Below, piece by piece: positions 58,264 to 61,889 of a DNA stretch of 61,889 bases. The notes under the pieces are model-generated. The model made no database searches and was not told the DNA's origin. It saw only the letters and a list, made by a program, of their open reading frames with translations. Both the position numbers and the translations under genes were made by a program. Positions within the stretch are counted from its first letter, which is position 1. Each line of letters starts with the position of its first letter. This stretch comes from Didymodactylos carnosus (Eukaryota > Rotifera > Eurotatoria > Philodinida > Philodinidae), in contig CAJNOQ010000226.1 in NCBI GenBank assembly GCA_905250885.1, positions 1 to 61,889 on the forward strand, written 5' to 3'.

Positions 58264-58502
58264 TTATTAACTTAATCTTCATTATCGCTCTCGTCACTGT
58301 AATCAACTGGATTTATTAACGAAAGTATGCGATCTAGTTGTTGTATCATCGGATATGGAGCTGGTTTGTTGCTGTTTCTTGCAGCAACAGAATCGCAATG
58401 CGTATGTTTTAGATAAATAAACATGTCGACATTGAAAAAGGAGAGGCATAAATATAGTTCGAGTGATTTGAAACCTGCAATAGCCAGTAACTGTAATGGC
58501 AC
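58264..58502 (-). other. Antisense ORF over the membrane-stalk candidate
   Basis: A 76-codon minus ORF ends in an acidic tail (DYSDESDNED). Its 3' half (QQLDRILSLINPVDYSDES) looks moderately coding, but no splice partner or homology is apparent. It overlaps the plus-strand candidate at 58423, so at most one is likely real. Confidence 0.2.
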
Positions 58503-58970
58503 GAACTACTGTCTATTTATCCAAACAACAGTAACTGTCAATGGTTTACCACAACTTGATACTTACAGTGGTTTTGTTGCTTACTGGAACTATTATCATA
58601 ATATGCTTATTCATCGTTGTAATTTTTCAACAACAATGAACATTGTTTCTGCACGACAAATAAGTGTAATGTTAACATTACAACATGTTCAAGTGGAATG
58701 AATTATCCATAGTCATTGTTAACGTACCATGGAGTTGCAGCATCATTATCATCATCGTCTTCCAGCACCAGTACCGGCAGATCAACTTCTTCTATGCCTA
58801 GCACAGCAGCCAGATCTACGAGTAGTAGCAGCAGTAGTACGCCGTCTGTAACAGCTTCTAGTTCTAGTAGTAGCACCACCGGTGGTTTTGGCTTTCATTT
58901 CAGTACAGCTCGGTGTTTTTCCACAAGAAGTGTAGGTTTTTTGATTAAGAAATCGATTATTTTCCACTAA
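58423..58970 (+). CDS. Candidate spliced type II membrane protein with Ser-rich stalk
   Basis: ATG at 58423 begins MSTLKKERHKYSSSDLKPAIA, preceded by an in-frame stop. A GTAACT donor follows the A after GCC (about 58486). About 95 nt later an acceptor (acttacag) joins in phase to VLLLTGTIIIICLFIVVIF, a clear membrane span, then QQQ and a stop. Downstream, after another possible splice (ttgcag near 58740), a Ser/Thr-rich stretch (SSSSSSTSTGRSTS ... SSSSSSTTGG, to about 58890) resembles a mucin-like stalk and runs into the 42-bp repeat. The model is speculative: short basic cytosolic tail, span, Ser-rich ectodomain. The stop after QQQ or a frame break may mean a pseudogene. Confidence 0.35.
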
Positions 58971-59365
58971 GGGTTCTTTTTTTTCGTGAAGAAATGGGTG
59001 CTTGTTGTTTTCTCCTGAACAAATCGGTGTTTCTGTTAAAGAAGTTCTTGTTTTTCCCGAAGTAATCGGTGGTTCTTCAGAAGAACTATACGTTTTTTCC
59101 TGTAGAAATCGTTGTTTCTTCATAGGAAGTTCGTGTTTTCGTGAAGAAATGGGTGCTTCTCCGTGAGAAATACTTGTTTTCTCCTGAACAAATCGATATT
59201 TCTCCACAAGAAATTTCTGTTTTTTCTGAAGACCGCGATGTGTTTCCACAAGAAGTTGTTGTTTTTCTCGAAGCAATCGGTGTTTCTCCACAAGAAGTTC
59301 TTTTTTTTCGCGAAGAAATGGGTGCTTCTGGTTTTCTGCTGATAAATCGGTGTTTGTCCAAAAGT
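58905..59365. repeat. 42-bp minisatellite array, right block
   Basis: The same repeat unit as the left block resumes after the 58.0-58.9 kb unique segment, in the same orientation (tccacaagaagt, gttttttctgaagaccg, gaagaaatgggtgcttct). A 169-codon minus ORF (58782-59291) crosses it and the Ser-rich coding strand, showing how in-frame periodicity creates long spurious ORFs. Confidence 0.85.
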
Positions 59366-59884
59366 AATGGCAGTAGTACTTTTTTTGCTTACAGAAAGCT
59401 CGAAAAGATTTTCTTTTTTATAAACAGATAGAGCATCTTTTGCTCTATCTTTCTATGCTATTTGATCACTATTCATCGAATATCATAGTAATAAAATTAT
59501 CATAAAAAAGCTTTTTGCTGAAACCTTGCTGGTTATTTTAGATCGTAACGTGTGGAGCACTTTTGAATTTCATTTTGTCTTTTTATCATTTTCTCGTCGT
59601 TTAACAGATTTTATTAGAAAAACAAAATATACCACAAGATACAGCGTGAAAAGCTCTACAATTTATAAGCGTCTACTTATTTCACAATTGCATTCTTTTC
59701 TTTTCAGAAAGAGCGAAACTCCGAATAACTAAATTTCTACGTTGCAAAAACAGGACTTTTTTTTGGTAAAAGCCGTATTCGTTTTTGCGCATGTCATCTT
59801 TTTATAGCTGTTCTTTGTAAATTGTAGAGCTTTTCACGGTGCATCTTCTAGTCTATTTTGTTTTCCCAATAAACATATCAAGTA

Positions 59885-60179
59885 TACAAAATATTTCAAA
59901 AACCCGTTTTTCGGACGGTTTCTTACAGTATTTCTCGAAAATATTCGCTCCCAAACCCGTGAGAAAATGAGATCAATAGTTCATCACATAGAACTCGTCG
60001 CGCTCCATCCAGTGGTGTACCTCACACGGATACATCTCAATGTCGATCGTACAAAATATTTCAAAAACTCTTTTCTCGGGCGGTTTCTCACAGTATTTCC
60101 CGAAAATAATCGCTGTCAGATCTCTGCCAAATGAGATCAATAGTTCATCACATACAACTCGTTGCGCTCTATCAGATGG
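59885..60179. repeat. Tandem duplication, 165-bp period
   Basis: Bases 59885-60014 and 60050-60179 are direct copies (tacaaaatatttcaaaaac, then ggcggtttctcacagtattt or its variant, then gagatcaatagttcatcaca). Identity is roughly 80% with small indels. It covers the 3' end of the minus-strand acidic ORF, and the downstream copy is in another frame there. Confidence 0.85.
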
Positions 60180-60597
60180 TAAACGATTGTTATTTTGTGT
60201 TACTAACGAACAAGCAGTGATTTTATGTATATATCTATCTGCATTATTGATTTTTATCGTAAAGTATGAATTTTCGGCACCGGGTGGGACAGATTCTACT
60301 ATTCTCATACCTGAGAATGTTGTATTTCTCACGCGCAAAATGATCCAGTGGTATTTTGTCATCATCTTCACCCTCAGAAATATTTTCACTTTCATCATCC
60401 TCACCATAATAATCATTGTCTTCGTTCCCACTACTACTGCTTGTATCTGATTCATTGTCAACGTCATCATCAATCATTGTGTTATCAGTTACATTGCTTG
60501 ATGGTCGTAAATTATTCGATATATATGTGGACAACTGTTTTAATGTATAAATTTTATTTTGCTTTAATAATTTACACATTTTTAAATTATCAACCAA
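59973..60597 (-). pseudogene. Acidic hypothetical protein, frame-broken
   Basis: The minus ORF from 60597 opens MVDNLKMCKLLKQNKIYTLK, passes an Asp/Glu/Ser-rich acidic stretch (EDDDKIPLDHFAREKYNIL) and stops at 60244. The second frame carries the plausible continuation from about 60300 (ESVPPGAENSYFTIKI, QRVVCDELLISFGRDL, KYCEKPPEKRVFEIF) down to a TAG/TGA near 59973. No normal-length intron can bridge the two frames, so a frameshift or an unseen splice is implied. The DNA behind VVCDELLISFGRDL is repeated 165 bp downstream. Family not recognised; some DNA-binding BEN-like proteins have similar Leu/Phe spacing, but this is not enough to name it. Confidence 0.4.
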
Positions 60598-60805
60598 TAC
60601 TTTTGCTGTTTCCTACGCACTTAAAATAACTTTTTCTACATCATCTGTTGTTACATTGTCGATATTATTATGCTTGCTGTTATTTAAATTTCGATTGTCT
60701 TTCAAATGTTTGTGATGAATTGGAAATAATAAACGATTGCATTATCGTTGACTGTTTCGAAACATTTAATTGTATTCAATATGGATAACTTTGGGGCACG
60801 CTTAA

Positions 60806-60825
60806 GGGGGACGGGGGGTCCCCCC
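60806..60825. other. G5-ac-G6-t-C6 palindromic G-run
   Basis: The sequence gggggacggggggtcccccc contains a perfect GGGGGGTCCCCCC inverted repeat and two long G runs, in a region where G runs are almost absent. It abuts the left end of the next TIR element. Confidence 0.9.
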
Positions 60826-60828
60826 ATT

Positions 60829-61420
60829 TAGATTTTTCTCTAACATTCCCAGTTTGTAGAGGACACTTCGAAGTATATATCTTGAAGTTTTTTTGGCTTA
60901 CTGACATTATTTGGCTGAGAAAAAAATTAATTACTTAAAAAAATATTGTTAAATTTTTGAACAAGGGATTATTATTAAAAAAATTCCTGTCCATCCTCCA
61001 TTCATCACAAAAGCTTGCTTCTTGCCTAGATCGATAGAGAAATGTGTGGAGAATATTTATTACGAGAGAATATGCAAGAACTTTTGTTCTTTCCTTCCTG
61101 GTATTGACTAATTAGTACTAATTAACGTTAATTTAGCCTACTCTACTAGCATAAAGTCTTATTTGTAAAATAGTAACGCAACGAAAAGATTCAAGCAATA
61201 CCTCATCTGACAGAGAATTTCACGGGCTACAATATGGACTACTTTAAACATTTTAGAATTCGTTTTTGGTCGCTCGGCAAGTCTGTTAAGTCGAAAATTT
61301 AACAATATTGTGTAAGTGATTAATTTTTCTCAGCCAAATAATTCCATTAAGCCGAAAAAACTTCCGAACATACACTTCGAAGTGTCCTCTACGAACCGGG
61401 AAGGCTTGAAGAAAAAATTC
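60829..61420. mobile_element. TIR element, ~0.59 kb
   Basis: Arms 60829-60960 and 61295-61420 are inverted copies with gtagaggacacttcgaagt, gaagttttttcggctta and atttggctgagaaaaa in each (allowing single changes). The middle has no ORF. The left end is next to the G-run palindrome. Confidence 0.85.
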
Positions 61421-61470
61421 AAAACTTGAAAATATCGCTGATTTTTGGCTCACTGAAGATTTTTTTGCCT

Positions 61471-61724
61471 AACCTTACGGCTAGTTTCGGCCGAACCAAG
61501 CATTTTGGAGCAAAACTCTGAGTGCAAAAGTTGTTCAGAATCAAATTCTGCAGTCCCTCACGAGAGCATTTTTTAAAATTTTCTGTTTTTGGTTTTTAAA
61601 TTAAATTTTACGGTTTTTCAAATCCTAAAATTTCATATTTTTCAATTTAAAAAGCAAAAACAGAAAATTTTAAAAAAAGCTCTCATGAGGGACTCGCTTC
61701 GAGCGAAACTAGCCGTAAGGCTTT
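61471..61724. mobile_element. Foldback element at the right edge
   Basis: Outer arms aaccttacggctagtttcg (from 61471) and cgaaactagccgtaagg (to about 61721), plus inner arms agtccctcacgagagc (61551) and gctctcatgagggact (61679) with aaaattttctgttttt. About 50 nt of AT-rich DNA separates the inner arms. No coding content. Confidence 0.8.
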
Positions 61725-61739
61725 TTTCAAAATACTTTT

Positions 61740-61889
61740 AGCTCTAAAATTTCCTCGAGTACGTGAAAGTTAAATTTCTCCGTCAAACTTCATTTGGGAA
61801 CGATGTAAAGTTTTTCTCCTTATACAAATTAATGTTCTCTATCGAACTACGCTAGAATCAACTCTTCATATCAAAAAATGAAGTTTTTA
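61740..61889. other. Edge repeat fragment
   Basis: It contains tagaatcaactcttc near 61852, matching strings at the left edge of the window and near 27170. The window ends inside this unit, so its extent is unknown. Confidence 0.4.

Noticed and set aside
58782..59291. 169-codon minus ORF with Arg/Thr-rich C-terminus
   Set aside because: It reads the 42-bp repeat and then the complement of the Ser-rich stretch; the composition is an artefact of repeats.
57200..59365. CRISPR-like array
   Set aside because: Units are contiguous and degenerate with no spacer variation, and the sequence is eukaryotic.
60290..60340. A 22-nt intron (GTGAGA...CTCAG) repairing the acidic ORF
   Set aside because: Far shorter than any other intron in the window and below usual spliceosomal limits in animals.

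Overview
The window reads as AT-rich metazoan nuclear DNA. Genes have many exons with GT..AG introns, and most introns are only about 53-78 nt long. Proteins carry Ser/Asn/Gln homopolymer runs. Short introns, low GC and dense transposon relics fit a rotifer, perhaps a bdelloid; this is an inference, since no marker gene is present. No rRNA, tRNA, CRISPR array or bacterial-type operon was seen.

Four protein genes can be supported, all on the minus strand. (1) 861-15361 is a Scribble-type LAP polarity protein: LRRs, LAP-specific motifs, four PDZ domains and a conserved C-terminal block. A symmetric 1,422-nt exon lies between the two halves of PDZ4. (2) 32966-34548 is a secreted-then-anchored receptor with Ig/FN3-like domains and a C-X9-C motif like gp130/Domeless receptors. 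Two further exons at 26147-26444 are in a compatible phase and may be its tail. (3) 36266-40589 is a complete N-acetylgalactosamine kinase (GALK2-type), 10 exons and about 470 aa. (4) 42459-49161 is a SAP130-like subunit of the Sin3-HDAC corepressor, 14 exons and about 1,140 aa. Weaker candidates are a small membrane ORF at 22612-22836, a spliced membrane/Ser-rich stalk gene near 58423-58970, and an acidic, frame-broken ORF at 59973-60597.

Layout: 1-860 is the Scribble 3' flank; 861-15361 Scribble; 15362-23200 a very AT-rich gene desert; 23.2-33 kb a repeat-rich block; 33-34.5 kb the receptor; 35.1-36.1 kb a TIR element; 36.3-40.6 kb GALK2, with two TIR elements in its introns; 42.5-49.2 kb SAP130, with one TIR element; 49.2-52.4 kb AT-rich and apparently empty; 52.5-61.9 kb a patchwork of foldback elements, a 42-bp minisatellite and decayed ORFs.

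The most striking theme is at least a dozen distinct long-inverted-repeat elements of about 0.13-1.0 kb. Several are bounded by TA dinucleotides and none has a recognisable transposase. Many sit in otherwise ~57-nt introns, and one appears to supply half of the GALK2 intron 4 splice donor. The genes do not form an obvious shared pathway. Exon ends come from splice motifs, reading phase and remembered family conservation; no alignment or transcript data were available.
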